Both the position numbers and the translations under genes were made by a program. A stretch of DNA of 64,000 nucleotides from Streptomyces chrestomyceticus JCM 4735 (GTDB taxonomy: Bacteria; Actinomycetota; Actinomycetes; Streptomycetales; Streptomycetaceae), in the NCBI RefSeq assembly GCF_003865135.1, contig NZ_BHZC01000001.1, positions 1,736,001-1,800,000 of the forward strand. Reading direction: 5' to 3'. Positions 1-7,802 of this stretch are shown here, piece by piece. The notes beneath the pieces were generated by a model, which was given only the letters and a program-made list of their open reading frames with translations, had not been told where the DNA came from and searched no databases. Position 1 is the first letter of the stretch. Every line of letters starts with the position of its first letter.

Positions 1-31
1 CGCCGTTTCCGTTTCCGGTCGGGAGGTCATC

Positions 32-850
32 GTGGCGGTGGAGGTCACCTGGTGGGGACACGCCACCGTCACGGTCGCCGATTCGGGTGTACGGGTACTG
101 ACCGACCCGCTGTTCACGCGACGGCTGGCGCATCTGCGGCGCCGCCGGGGCGAGCTGCCGCCGCCGGCCGCGGCCCGCGCCGACGCCGTCCTCGTCTCCC
201 ACCTGCACGCCGACCACCTCCACCCCGCCTCCCTCGCCCGCCTCGCGCCGGGCACCCGGGTGGTGGTGCCGCGCGGCGCCGTCGCCGCCGTACCGGGGCT
301 GCGGCGGGTGGCGGCGGCGCGGGGGCTGCCGGTCACCGAGCTGCGGCCCGGCGAGACGGTCACGGTCCGCGCCGCCCACCCGAACGGGGACGGGCCGGGG
401 TCCGGTGAGGTGACCGTCCGCGCGGTGCACGCGGCGCACGACGGGCGGCGGCTGCCGTACGGCCCGCACCGGGTGCCGGCGCTCGGCTACGTGGTGCACG
501 GCGCGGCGGCGACGTACTTCGCGGGCGACACCGGGCTCTTCGACACCATGGCCGAGGAGGTCGGTGCCGTCGACGTGGCGCTGCTGCCGGTGGGCGGCTG
601 GGGACCGTTCCTCGGGCACGGCCATCTGGATGCGCGGCGGGCGGCCGAGGCGGCGGCCCGGCTGGCGCCGGTCAGCGCGGTGCCGGTGCACTACGGCACG
701 TACTGGCCGATCGGCCTGGACGCGGTGCGCCCGCACGAGTTCCACTCCCCCGGTGACGAGTTCGCCCGGCAGGCCGGGCTGCTGGCGCCCCGGGTGGCGG
801 TGCACCGGCTCGCGCACGGCGAGTCCGTACGGCTGGCGGCGGTGCGGTGA
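32..850 (+). CDS. MBL-fold metallo-hydrolase
   Basis: Cytoplasmic metallo-beta-lactamase-fold hydrolase of 272 residues; substrate unknown. The zinc signature is clear: VSHLHADHLH gives H57, H59, D61 and H62. Downstream there are FAGDTGLFD (metal-bridging Asp) and VHYGTYWP (C-terminal His). The early WWGHATVTV and LTDPLF segments are typical of the UlaG/NAPE-PLD-like branch, as in the related gene at 1507. The GTG start has a good ribosome site (GGGAGG, spacing 5). Its stop overlaps the start of the DedA gene, so the two are translationally coupled. The fold is certain. The reaction (lactonase, phosphodiesterase or other) cannot be read from sequence. Confidence 0.88.
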   Translation: MAVEVTWWGHATVTVADSGVRVLTDPLFTRRLAHLRRRRGELPPPAAARADAVLVSHLHADHLHPASLARLAPGTRVVVPRGAVAAVPGLRRVAAARGLPVTELRPGETVTVRAAHPNGDGPGSGEVTVRAVHAAHDGRRLPYGPHRVPALGYVVHGAAATYFAGDTGLFDTMAEEVGAVDVALLPVGGWGPFLGHGHLDARRAAEAAARLAPVSAVPVHYGTYWPIGLDAVRPHEFHSPGDEFARQAGLLAPRVAVHRLAHGESVRLAAVR

Positions 851-1467
851 TCGGCGGGCTGGCGGGCAGCGTACCGCCGGAGTCGACCCAGCAGGTGGTG
901 GGCTATCCGTCGCTGTTCCTGCTGGTGGTGCTGGGGTCGCTGGTGCCGGTGGTGCCGACCGGCGCGGTGGTCAGCTCCGCCGCCGTGGTCGCCTTCCACC
1001 AGCGGTCGCCGTGGGCCCTGCTGATCGTCTTCGGGCTGTCCGCGCTCGCCGCCTTCCTCGGCGACCTGGGGCTGTACTGGCTCGGGCAGCGCGGCGTACG
1101 GTCCCGCAACGGCTCGCGCTGGCTGGAGCGGCTGCGCGACCGCGCGGCACCGGAACGGCTGGCGCAGGCACAGACCAAGCTGCGCGAGCACGGGGTCCTG
1201 GTGCTCGTCCTGTCCCGGCTGGTGCCCGCCGGGCGGATCCCGGTGATGCTGGCGTGCCTGCTGTCCCGGACGCCGCTGCGCCGCTTCGCCCGCGGCGACC
1301 TGCCGGCCTGCCTGGCCTGGGCGGCGACGTACCAGCTCATCGGCCTGCTGGGCGGCTCCCTGTTCGGCGAGCCGTGGCAGGGCGTGGCGGCGGCGGTCGG
1401 TCTGACGCTGGTGATCAGCGGGGCGCCCGCGGTGTGGCGGCGGCTGCGACACGGGAAGGGCGGCTGA
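847..1467 (+). CDS. DedA/VTT-family membrane protein
   Basis: Integral membrane protein of 206 residues. It has hydrophobic segments near residues 20-40, 55-78, 117-140 and 155-195, and the DedA/VTT-like pattern SRLVPAGRIPVMLACL with an LxxxG-rich C-terminal helix. Family members act in membrane lipid (undecaprenyl-phosphate or phospholipid) translocation; that role is inferred here. The GTG start overlaps the upstream stop (GTGA), so it is read with the MBL hydrolase gene in a two-gene operon. The pairing suggests a lipid or membrane-linked substrate for the hydrolase, but that is only context. The protein ends in a basic tail (RRLRHGKGG). Confidence 0.8.
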   Translation: MIGGLAGSVPPESTQQVVGYPSLFLLVVLGSLVPVVPTGAVVSSAAVVAFHQRSPWALLIVFGLSALAAFLGDLGLYWLGQRGVRSRNGSRWLERLRDRAAPERLAQAQTKLREHGVLVLVLSRLVPAGRIPVMLACLLSRTPLRRFARGDLPACLAWAATYQLIGLLGGSLFGEPWQGVAAAVGLTLVISGAPAVWRRLRHGKGG

Positions 1468-1506
1468 GCGGGCGCACGCGCCACCGGCCTGGCCCGGACC
1501 ACCCGA

Positions 1507-2598
1507 CTACCCGGCCGCCTGCCCCTCCCCCTCTCCCTCCCCGGCCCCGGCCTCCAGAACCCGCGACCCGCCCACCGCCAGATCCCACAGATCCGCACGC
1601 GCACGCCCCGCGGCCTCCCAGGCAGCCCGTACACGGTGCAGCGGCTCCAAGGGCGCCTCGGCGGACAGCAGGAACGTCGACCAGTGCATCGGGGCCATCG
1701 CGCGGGCGCCCACGTCCTGGCAGGCGCGGACCGCCTCCTCGGGGTCGGTGTGCACCGGGCGCAGCATCCAGCGCGGGTCGTACGCGCCGATCGGCAGCAG
1801 CGCCAGGTCGATGCCCGGGTACCGGCCGCCGATCTCCTCGAACCAGTGGCCGTACCCGGTGTCCCCGGCGAAGTACACCCGCCGCCCGTCCGGCGCGGTC
1901 AGCACCCAGCCGCCCCACAGCGAGCGGCAGGTGTCGGTCAGGGTGCGCTTGCTCCAGTGGTGGGCTGGGACGAAGTCGAAGCGGACCGGGCCGGCGGGGC
2001 CCGGCAGTTCGACCGCCTCCCACCAGTCCATGTCGGTGACGTGGGTGAAGCGGCGCCGGCGGGCCCAGCGGGCGAGTCCGGCGGGTACCAGGAGCGGGGT
2101 GTGCGGCGGCAGCCGTTTGAGGGTGGGGGCGTCGAGGTGGTCGTAGTGGTTGTGGCTGATGACGACGGCGTCGATGGGCGGCAAATCCTGCCAGCGGACG
2201 CCGACGGGGGTGACGCGGGGCGGGGTGCCGAGGATCTTGCGGGACCACACGGGGTCGGTCAGCACCGTCAGGCCGCCGATGCGCAGCACCCAACTGGCGT
2301 GGCCCGCCCAGGTGACGGCGATGTCCAGGGGACCGGGCTCCGGCAGCGGGCCGGGCTCGAAGGGCAGCTCGGGGATGTCCAGGAGGGCCTGCGCGGACGG
2401 CCGCAGCTTGCCCTCGCGGGCGATGCGGGCCAGGGCGCGGACGCCGGGCAGCGGGGCGGTGAGCCGGTCGGTGAAGTCGCGGGGCCAGGTGCGGACCTCG
2501 CCCGTCGGGCGGACCGGTGCGGGCGCGGCGCCGGCCGGGTGCGGGCCGGCGGGCGGCGGGAGAGGCTCGGTGAGGGAACGTTCGGTCTGTTCGGTCAT
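1507..2598 (-). CDS. NAPE-PLD-like MBL-fold hydrolase
   Basis: Metallo-beta-lactamase-fold protein of 363 residues, resembling the N-acyl-phosphatidylethanolamine phospholipase D / UlaG branch. VVISHNHYDHLD supplies the HxHxDH metal site at about residues 149-154. VTWAGHASWVLRIGG and LTDPVWS are the family's first two strands, and YFAGDTGYGHWF and MHWSTF carry later metal ligands. I start it at the ATG at 2598 because GGAG lies 7 nt upstream; an ATG 24 nt earlier (2622) has no such site. The N-terminal 35 residues are Pro-rich and low complexity, and the tail is an EGEGEG run. It is transcribed away from the similar gene at 32. Substrate unknown. Confidence 0.87.
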   Translation of the reverse strand: MTEQTERSLTEPLPPPAGPHPAGAAPAPVRPTGEVRTWPRDFTDRLTAPLPGVRALARIAREGKLRPSAQALLDIPELPFEPGPLPEPGPLDIAVTWAGHASWVLRIGGLTVLTDPVWSRKILGTPPRVTPVGVRWQDLPPIDAVVISHNHYDHLDAPTLKRLPPHTPLLVPAGLARWARRRRFTHVTDMDWWEAVELPGPAGPVRFDFVPAHHWSKRTLTDTCRSLWGGWVLTAPDGRRVYFAGDTGYGHWFEEIGGRYPGIDLALLPIGAYDPRWMLRPVHTDPEEAVRACQDVGARAMAPMHWSTFLLSAEAPLEPLHRVRAAWEAAGRARADLWDLAVGGSRVLEAGAGEGEGEGQAAG

Positions 2599-2748
2599 CG
2601 AGGGGCTCCATTCGGAGGGCATGACCGGCCGGGCTGCCGGTCGGGACGGCCACCGGGGTACGGGCGGAGGCCGGGGACGAAGGCCGGAGGGGAGGAGTGC
2701 CGAAGGGGCGAGGGCCGGAGAGGGCGCGCGGGCGGCGGCATGACCGGG

Positions 2749-3963
2749 CTACGAGGAGCCGGTGTCCACGAGCGCGGCAAGGGTGGCGGACAGCGCGCTC
2801 AGCGCCTCGGTCACATGGGGAAGGCTCAGGGGGTCGGGGGCTTCGAGGGCCCGTCGCCGGTGACCGGCGTCAGGACCCAGCAGCGCTTCGGTGCTCAGCC
2901 GTACGCGCAGCGCGCGCGGGTCGTCGCCGAAGCGGTGCCCGCCGCGCGCCGCCCAGCGCGTGAGCACGCCTTCCAGTTGGGCCGGTCCGGTGATGCCCCG
3001 GATGGCCAGTCGCGGGCGCAGCGGGTCGAAATCGGCGTACAGGTGACTGCCCGCGTGCGGCGGACGGCAGACGGCGCCCGCTTCCGTGAGGGTGCGGTGC
3101 AGCGCTCCGGCGAGCGTGCCGTGCACCCGGGCAGCGGCGGCGGTGCGGGCCCGTACGGGCTCCGGTTCGGTGAGCGCGTGGGTGACGGCGGCGGCGACCG
3201 GCCCGGCCATCGGGGTGCGCAGCGTTTCCAGCCGTTCCAGGGTCGCGGCGCGCAGTTCGGCGCCGCGTCCGGTGTCCGGGAAGCGGGCCAGTGCGGCGGG
3301 CCAGGAGGCCGGTACCAGGGTGGCGCGCAGGTCGGCCAGGACGACGACGTCCTCCGGCAGCATCTCCGCCGGGCTCAGCAGGACCGTGTCGTGGGGGTCG
3401 TGCAGCAGGTCGCGGCCGGTCTCGTCGCTGACGACCCACAGTCCGTCCGCCGCTGCCGCCTCGCACACCTCGTGCACCAGCTCGGGCGGCGGGCAGGTGC
3501 CGCTGGGGTCGTCGGCCGCGGAGACGAGCAGGACCCGTGGCCCCGCACCGGTCAGCCGGGCCCGGCGGACGGCTTCCAGCAGCGCGAACGCGTCCGGTAC
3601 GCCACCGGATTCGGCCGGTACGGGCACGCGGTGCACCGCCCGGCCGAGCAGCCCGGCGGGCGGCGCGTACCACTGGGCGCAGGGCCGCGGCAGCAGTACG
3701 TCGCCGCCCGCGGCCGCGAGCAGCGCGAGGAGCAGGGCGGGCGCGCCCGGTGCGGCGAGCACCCGTTCCGGCGCGGTCTCCAGGCCGCGGCGCGCCCAGT
3801 AGTCGCAGGCGGCGGCGCGCAGGGGCCGGGAGCCGCCGGGCGGCTCGGGTTCCGTGCGGTCCGCGGCGGCGGCGAGGTGCGCGGCGAGTTCCGGGAGGAC
3901 CGGCAGCCCCGCCGGCGGATCCGGCTCCGGGGCCGGCTCCGGATCCAGGGCCGTCCGCTGCAT
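2749..3963 (-). CDS. Aminotransferase-fold protein lacking any lysine
   Basis: Fold-type I (class I/II) aminotransferase-like protein of 404 residues, resembling histidinol-phosphate aminotransferases. Family landmarks are visible: DDPSGTCPPPELV in place of the NPNNPTG loop, WVVSDETGRDL for the Asp that contacts the PLP nitrogen, and ALRVRLSTEAL for the carboxylate-binding Arg. Where the Ser-x-x-Lys PLP site should be, the protein reads VVVLADLRATLVPASWPA, and I find no lysine anywhere in the chain. It therefore cannot form the usual internal aldimine. It may be a binding or regulatory relic of an aminotransferase. The ATG at 3963 has GGAGG five bases upstream. It is monocistronic on the minus strand. 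Confidence 0.8.
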   Translation of the reverse strand: MQRTALDPEPAPEPDPPAGLPVLPELAAHLAAAADRTEPEPPGGSRPLRAAACDYWARRGLETAPERVLAAPGAPALLLALLAAAGGDVLLPRPCAQWYAPPAGLLGRAVHRVPVPAESGGVPDAFALLEAVRRARLTGAGPRVLLVSAADDPSGTCPPPELVHEVCEAAAADGLWVVSDETGRDLLHDPHDTVLLSPAEMLPEDVVVLADLRATLVPASWPAALARFPDTGRGAELRAATLERLETLRTPMAGPVAAAVTHALTEPEPVRARTAAAARVHGTLAGALHRTLTEAGAVCRPPHAGSHLYADFDPLRPRLAIRGITGPAQLEGVLTRWAARGGHRFGDDPRALRVRLSTEALLGPDAGHRRRALEAPDPLSLPHVTEALSALSATLAALVDTGSS

Positions 3964-4092
3964 CCGTACCTCCACACTCCACGGCAGGTCGATCGTGGGC
4001 CCATCACATGAGTGCGGGCCCCGACCACCTTTGCAGATCGCGGGGGCCGGGAGGCGGGGCGACACGTCACCGGTCGGGCGAGTGCGGGCGTC

Positions 4093-4182
4093 CGGGCGCG
4101 TGGCACCGGTCCGCCCGGGATGTCCGGGCGCGGCGGGTGCCGGGCGCGCGGCACCGGTTCCGTCCGGGGTGTCGGGGCGCGG
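4093..4182. repeat. Imperfect 41-bp tandem repeat
   Basis: Two copies of a GC-rich unit begin with CGGGCGCG at 4093 and 4141 and share GGCACCGGT, CCGGG, TGTC and GGGCGCGG in the same order. They lie in the 248-bp spacer between the aminotransferase-fold gene (start 3963) and the GAF-ANTAR gene (stop 4212). No reading frame accounts for them. Slippage or a structured RNA are both possible. Confidence 0.45.
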
Positions 4183-4211
4183 GCCCTGGCAGGGATCGGT
4201 GCCGACCGCCG

Positions 4212-5030
4212 CTACGGCGTGCGGCCGGCGTCCGGCGCGTCGGTGCCGGCGGCGTCCGCGCGCTTGCCCCGGGCGGCCGCGCGGTGCGGGCGCCGGCCCT
4301 TCTCGCCGAGGCACCGCAGTTCGGCCTCCAGCCCGTGCCCCCGGGTACGGACCAGGGCGCCGGCGAGGTCGGACAGTTTGCGGTTGGTGCGCTGGGACAG
4401 CCGGCGCAGCGTGTCGAAGGCCGTGTCCGCGTCGCACCCCAGCACGTACATGAGGATGCCGCATGCCTGGTCGACCACCGGCCGGGTGCGCAGGGCGGTG
4501 TCGAGCTGGTCCACCTCGACCAGCACCTCACGGTAGCGGCGTTCGCGCGCCAGTCCGGTCGCGGCCAGCTCACCCAGCACGTCCGTCGCCGTACAGCCCT
4601 TCTCGACCTTCAGGCCCGGCCGGAAGCCGTAGACGGTGAGGGTGAGGGCGATGCCGTCCCGGCGGTACGGGAGGGTGGCGCTGGAGCGTACTCCGGCCTC
4701 CAGCGCCTTGGCGCGGTACTCGGGCCAGCGGCTCTCGTGCAGCAGGTCGTCGGTGCCGGTGGCCCGGCCGGTGTCCAGCGCCGCGGGGATGGGCCCCTCA
4801 CCGGACTCCCACTGCACGCTGACCAGCGCGGACAGGTCGGGGTGGGTGACCGCGGCCGGGCCTGCGGCGGAGCCGTCGGCGGCGCTGACCGTCGCGGCGG
4901 CGCCGCAACTGTCCGGGGTGCACCAGGCGGCCTGTTCGGCGAGGTGGGCGAGGCTGCGGGCGGAGGACCCCTCGGCGAGGTCGGGTGTCCCGGTCTCGAA
5001 GCGGGTACGGGTCGGCGTTGTCGCGTCCAC
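4212..5030 (-). CDS. GAF and ANTAR domain regulator
   Basis: Cytoplasmic RNA-binding regulator of 272 residues. Residues 20-160 fit a GAF sensor domain (SLAHLAEQAAWC, DLLHESRWPEY, SSATLPYRRDG). Residues 165-225 are an ANTAR domain with the expected LDTALRTRPVVDQACGILM and RRLSQRTNRKLSDLA segments. ANTAR proteins bind paired hairpins in nascent RNA and prevent termination. The last 45 residues are a basic low-complexity tail (GRRPHRAAARGKR). The GTG start at 5030 has a weak, distant AAGGGA site. It is divergent from the PAS-GAF sensor at 5212 and lies near a SigB-type factor, so a stress-signalling island is likely. Ligand and RNA targets are unknown. Confidence 0.88.
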   Translation of the reverse strand: MDATTPTRTRFETGTPDLAEGSSARSLAHLAEQAAWCTPDSCGAAATVSAADGSAAGPAAVTHPDLSALVSVQWESGEGPIPAALDTGRATGTDDLLHESRWPEYRAKALEAGVRSSATLPYRRDGIALTLTVYGFRPGLKVEKGCTATDVLGELAATGLARERRYREVLVEVDQLDTALRTRPVVDQACGILMYVLGCDADTAFDTLRRLSQRTNRKLSDLAGALVRTRGHGLEAELRCLGEKGRRPHRAAARGKRADAAGTDAPDAGRTP

Positions 5031-5199
5031 TGTGTGGTCAGTCCCTTCGGGTCCGTAGACGGGACGTCATGGACCCCGTAACGGTTCGGCTGCCCGGTGC
5101 GGGCGGGCAAAAACGCCTGTTTCCCGTCGAGTTCGGGTGCCCGGGCCCGGCCGCCGGTCGGCTTGCCGCCGGCGGGGTACGGTCCGGTGGCGCACCGGT

Positions 5200-5205
5200 T
5201 AGGTT
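5200..5205 (+). promoter_or_regulatory. -10 hexamer of a leaderless gene
   Basis: TAGGTT lies six bases before the ATG at 5212, matching the Streptomyces TAnnnT -10 consensus. The predicted transcript would begin at or next to the start codon. There is a short GAGG two bases from the ATG, too close to serve well as a ribosome site. Confidence 0.5.
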
Positions 5206-5211
5206 GAGGGC

Positions 5212-6537
5212 ATGGCCGAGGTCGAGCGCGTCGCTGCGGAACTCGCGGACTTCCGCAGACGGGTCGAAGAGCTGCGCGCGGCACGCGCCCTGCCCTCCAC
5301 CGAGCGGCTGTCCGTCCTGGACGCCGCTCTCTTCGAACTCCAGCACGTCGTCGACGTGATGCTGCCCCGTCTCGAACGGAGCCTGCCGGCGGAACGGGAC
5401 AACGGCGCCCGGCGGGCCGCCGAGGAACAGCAGTTGCTGCGCGCGCTGTTCCAGCGGATGCCGTTCGCGGTGGTGCTGCTGGACCCGGACGCGGTGATCC
5501 GGCGACTGAACTTCGCCGGTACCCGGCTGTTCGGCATGCGCGCCGGCTATGCCGCGGGCCGCCCGCTGACCGCCTCGCTCGTCCCCGAGGAACGGGCCGC
5601 CTTCCGCTCCCAGGTGGCCGCGGTCGCCCGCAACGAGGGCGACCGCAGTCTGGTCGTACGGCTGCTGCCGCCGCCGGACGGGGTCCGGCGCGCGGACGAG
5701 TCGCTGCGGGCCACCATGACGGCGCTGCGGCCCCAGGGGGAGCCGGGCACCTCCGTCCTCACCGTCTTCCTCACCGGCCCGGAGGCACCGGCGGCGAACC
5801 GGCCCGGCGGCGCGGGGCACACGGAGGACGAGGACCCGGACCACACGGCGGGAGCGGACCGTACGGGTGACACGGACCGTCCGGCGCAATCGGCTCGTAC
5901 GGGTGAATCGGACCGTACGGACACGCCGCGGCCCGGCCTCTCCGAGGTGACCCGCAACACCGAACTGATGGACCTCCTCGACGACATGACCATGGCGCTC
6001 CTGGAGTCGCCGCGGGAGCCCACCGCCGTGCTCGACCGGGCCTGCCGGGTGCTGCGCGGGCGCTTCGCCGACTGGGTGACGGCCGATCTGGTGACCCGGG
6101 GCGGAGGGCCGTTGGTGCGGGTGGCGGTGCACGGGCCGGAGAGATCCGGGCCGTACGCCGGGGACGAGGCGTACGGCCCGGCGGCGGACCCGGGCGGCTC
6201 CGGCGGCCCGCACTCCCAGGACACCCTCACGGCCGTCCTGGCCGCACAACTGCCCGGGGACTGCCCGGTCGTGGTCGAGGCGGCCCGCGCGGGCAACGCC
6301 ACCCTCCAGGTCCGCCCGGAGGATCTCGGTGCGTTCGGTCACGACGCCGCGGGGGCGCCGATCCTGGCCCGCGCCGAGGTGACCTCGCTGCTGTGCGTGC
6401 CGCTGCAGGCGAGGACGGGGCCGGTGCGCGGTGTCCTGTCGCTGCTGCGCACGGGCGGGCGGCGGGCGTTCAGCCTGGCGGAGGCGGGCGCCGTCGACCG
6501 GCTGGCCCGCCACCTGGGGCGCGCGCTGCACCCCTGA
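5212..6537 (+). CDS. PAS-GAF sensor protein without output domain
   Basis: Predicted cytoplasmic sensor of 441 residues. Residues 1-70 look alpha-helical or coiled coil (RRVEELRAARALPS). Residues 75-190 are a PAS domain (ALFQRMPFAVVLLDPDAVIRRL, AYAAGRPLTASLVPEE). A low-complexity Asp/Arg/Thr linker spans about 195-245, and residues 255-440 are GAF-like (LLDDMTMALLESP, VTSLLCVPLQAR, LARHLGRAL). In Streptomyces this PAS-GAF order usually precedes a PP2C (SpoIIE) phosphatase domain; here the protein stops right after the GAF. The linker DNA contains two near-copies of a CGTACGGGTGA...CGGACCGT unit 39 bp apart. It probably acts with a partner kinase or phosphatase of the SigB-type system next door. 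Confidence 0.82.
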   Translation: MAEVERVAAELADFRRRVEELRAARALPSTERLSVLDAALFELQHVVDVMLPRLERSLPAERDNGARRAAEEQQLLRALFQRMPFAVVLLDPDAVIRRLNFAGTRLFGMRAGYAAGRPLTASLVPEERAAFRSQVAAVARNEGDRSLVVRLLPPPDGVRRADESLRATMTALRPQGEPGTSVLTVFLTGPEAPAANRPGGAGHTEDEDPDHTAGADRTGDTDRPAQSARTGESDRTDTPRPGLSEVTRNTELMDLLDDMTMALLESPREPTAVLDRACRVLRGRFADWVTADLVTRGGGPLVRVAVHGPERSGPYAGDEAYGPAADPGGSGGPHSQDTLTAVLAAQLPGDCPVVVEAARAGNATLQVRPEDLGAFGHDAAGAPILARAEVTSLLCVPLQARTGPVRGVLSLLRTGGRRAFSLAEAGAVDRLARHLGRALHP

Positions 6538-6573
6538 GCCCCAAAGCCCTCTGCGGGCCCCCGAGTCCTTGCC

Positions 6574-7434
6574 TCAGGCCGCTTCCCGTTCGCCCACCTG
6601 GTCGCACAGCCGGGTGCAGGTGCGGTTGATGAGCCGCGAGACGTGCATCTGCGAGATGCCGAGCCGGTCGGCGATGCGGCTCTGCGTCATGTCGCAGAAG
6701 AACCGCAGGTAGAGGATCTGCCGTTCGCGCTCGGGGAGCATCTGCAGCTTGGGCCTGACCGCCTCGCGGTCCACGACGAGGTCGAAGCCGGGCTCCGGGC
6801 CACCGAGGGTGTCCACGATGGCGTACCCGTCGTCCGCGCCGGGCAGTTCGGCGTCCAGGGAGAGCGTCGAGTAGCTCTCCAGCGCCTCCATGCCGAGCAG
6901 CACCTCCTCCAGCGTCATGCCGGTGTGGCGGGCGATGTCCCGGGCGGCGGGGCGGTGGTCGTCGGGCGCGTGGGTGAGCTCCAGCGTGGCCGCGCGGACG
7001 CGGTTGCGCAGTTCCTGGACGCGCCGGGGCACGTGCAGGCCCCACATGTGGTCGCGGAAGTGCCGCTTGACCTCGCCGACGATGGTCGGCACGGCGAAGC
7101 TCTCGAAGGCGCAGCCGCGGTCCGGGTCGTACCGGTCCACGGCCTTGACCAGGCCGAGCGAGGCGACCTGGGTCAGGTCCTCGGTGGTCTCCCCGCGGTT
7201 GCGGAACTGCCGCGCGAGACGTTCGGCCATCGGCAGCCAGGCACAGACGATGCTCTGGCGCAGCGCGTCCCGTTCCGGCCCGTCGGGCAGCGCCGTCAGC
7301 TTGCGGAAGTCGGCGCCGGTGTCCGGCGCGTCGTCGTGCGGATGCTTCTTCTGGGTGCGGCGCGGACCCAGCGGGCGGTCGGCGGGCCGGCCGCGCGGGG
7401 TGCTCGCGCGATGAGGTGTGCGTACAGAGGGCAT
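6574..7434 (-). CDS. SigB/SigF-family RNA polymerase sigma factor
   Basis: Alternative sigma-70 factor of 286 residues, the Streptomyces SigB/F/G type used for stress and sporulation genes. Region 2 spans about residues 60-130 (AERLARQFRNRGE, TQVASLGLVKAVDRYDP, AVPTIVGEVKRHFRDHMW). Region 3 follows (VPRRVQELRNRVRAA). Region 4 is at 230-280 (PERERQILYLRFFCDMTQ, ADRLGISQMHVSRL). I start at the ATG at 7434, which has GGGAG eight bases upstream; the reading frame stays open 174 bp further but without a ribosome site. A SigB-like promoter is visible 118-142 bp upstream, suggesting autoregulation. No anti-sigma gene is adjacent. Confidence 0.93.
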   Translation of the reverse strand: MPSVRTPHRASTPRGRPADRPLGPRRTQKKHPHDDAPDTGADFRKLTALPDGPERDALRQSIVCAWLPMAERLARQFRNRGETTEDLTQVASLGLVKAVDRYDPDRGCAFESFAVPTIVGEVKRHFRDHMWGLHVPRRVQELRNRVRAATLELTHAPDDHRPAARDIARHTGMTLEEVLLGMEALESYSTLSLDAELPGADDGYAIVDTLGGPEPGFDLVVDREAVRPKLQMLPERERQILYLRFFCDMTQSRIADRLGISQMHVSRLINRTCTRLCDQVGEREAA

Positions 7435-7551
7435 GGTCCTGGCTCCCTGATCGGTGGACTGGGGTCCTCCGCGGGAGCGCAGCCGGAGTGCACGCTCGGA
7501 GAGCAGGTTCGCTCCCACGGGCGTGCCTCCGGTCCGAAGCACACGGATCGC

Positions 7552-7576
7552 GTGCCCGGAGCCGGTGCGGGTAAAC
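7552..7576 (-). promoter_or_regulatory. Putative SigB-type promoter of the sigma factor gene
   Basis: On the minus strand GTTT, then 15 bases, then GGGCAC. This fits the Streptomyces SigB consensus GnnT-N14-16-GGGTAY with one mismatch. Transcription would start near 7545, giving a leader of about 110 nt to the start at 7434. In the rest of the 368-bp spacer (7435-7802) there is a weaker forward match (GTTT at 7620, AGGTAA 14 bases later) that could serve the enolase-family gene. I see nothing else in the spacer. Confidence 0.45.
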
Positions 7577-7802
7577 GCCTCGCGGTGCGAATGGGCCGCG
7601 GCGCACACCGGTACGGGAGGTTTCCGGCCCGCTGGTCAGGTAACCCGTGCGGGACGGCCTGCTGACCCCCGGTCACCGGGCGGGCGGCCGGGCCGGCCGA
7701 CGGTGTACGCGTACCGGCGGAACCCCTGCGAGCGGCCGGAGCGGCAGGCACCAGGACCGGCCCCGGGTCCGCACCGAGACCGGAGAGGAGCCCTCCGTCA
7801 CC

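Noticed and set aside
1636..4011. A 791-codon open frame on the plus strand
   Set aside because: Antisense to the MBL hydrolase and aminotransferase-fold genes, Gly/Arg-rich, no ribosome site or domain.
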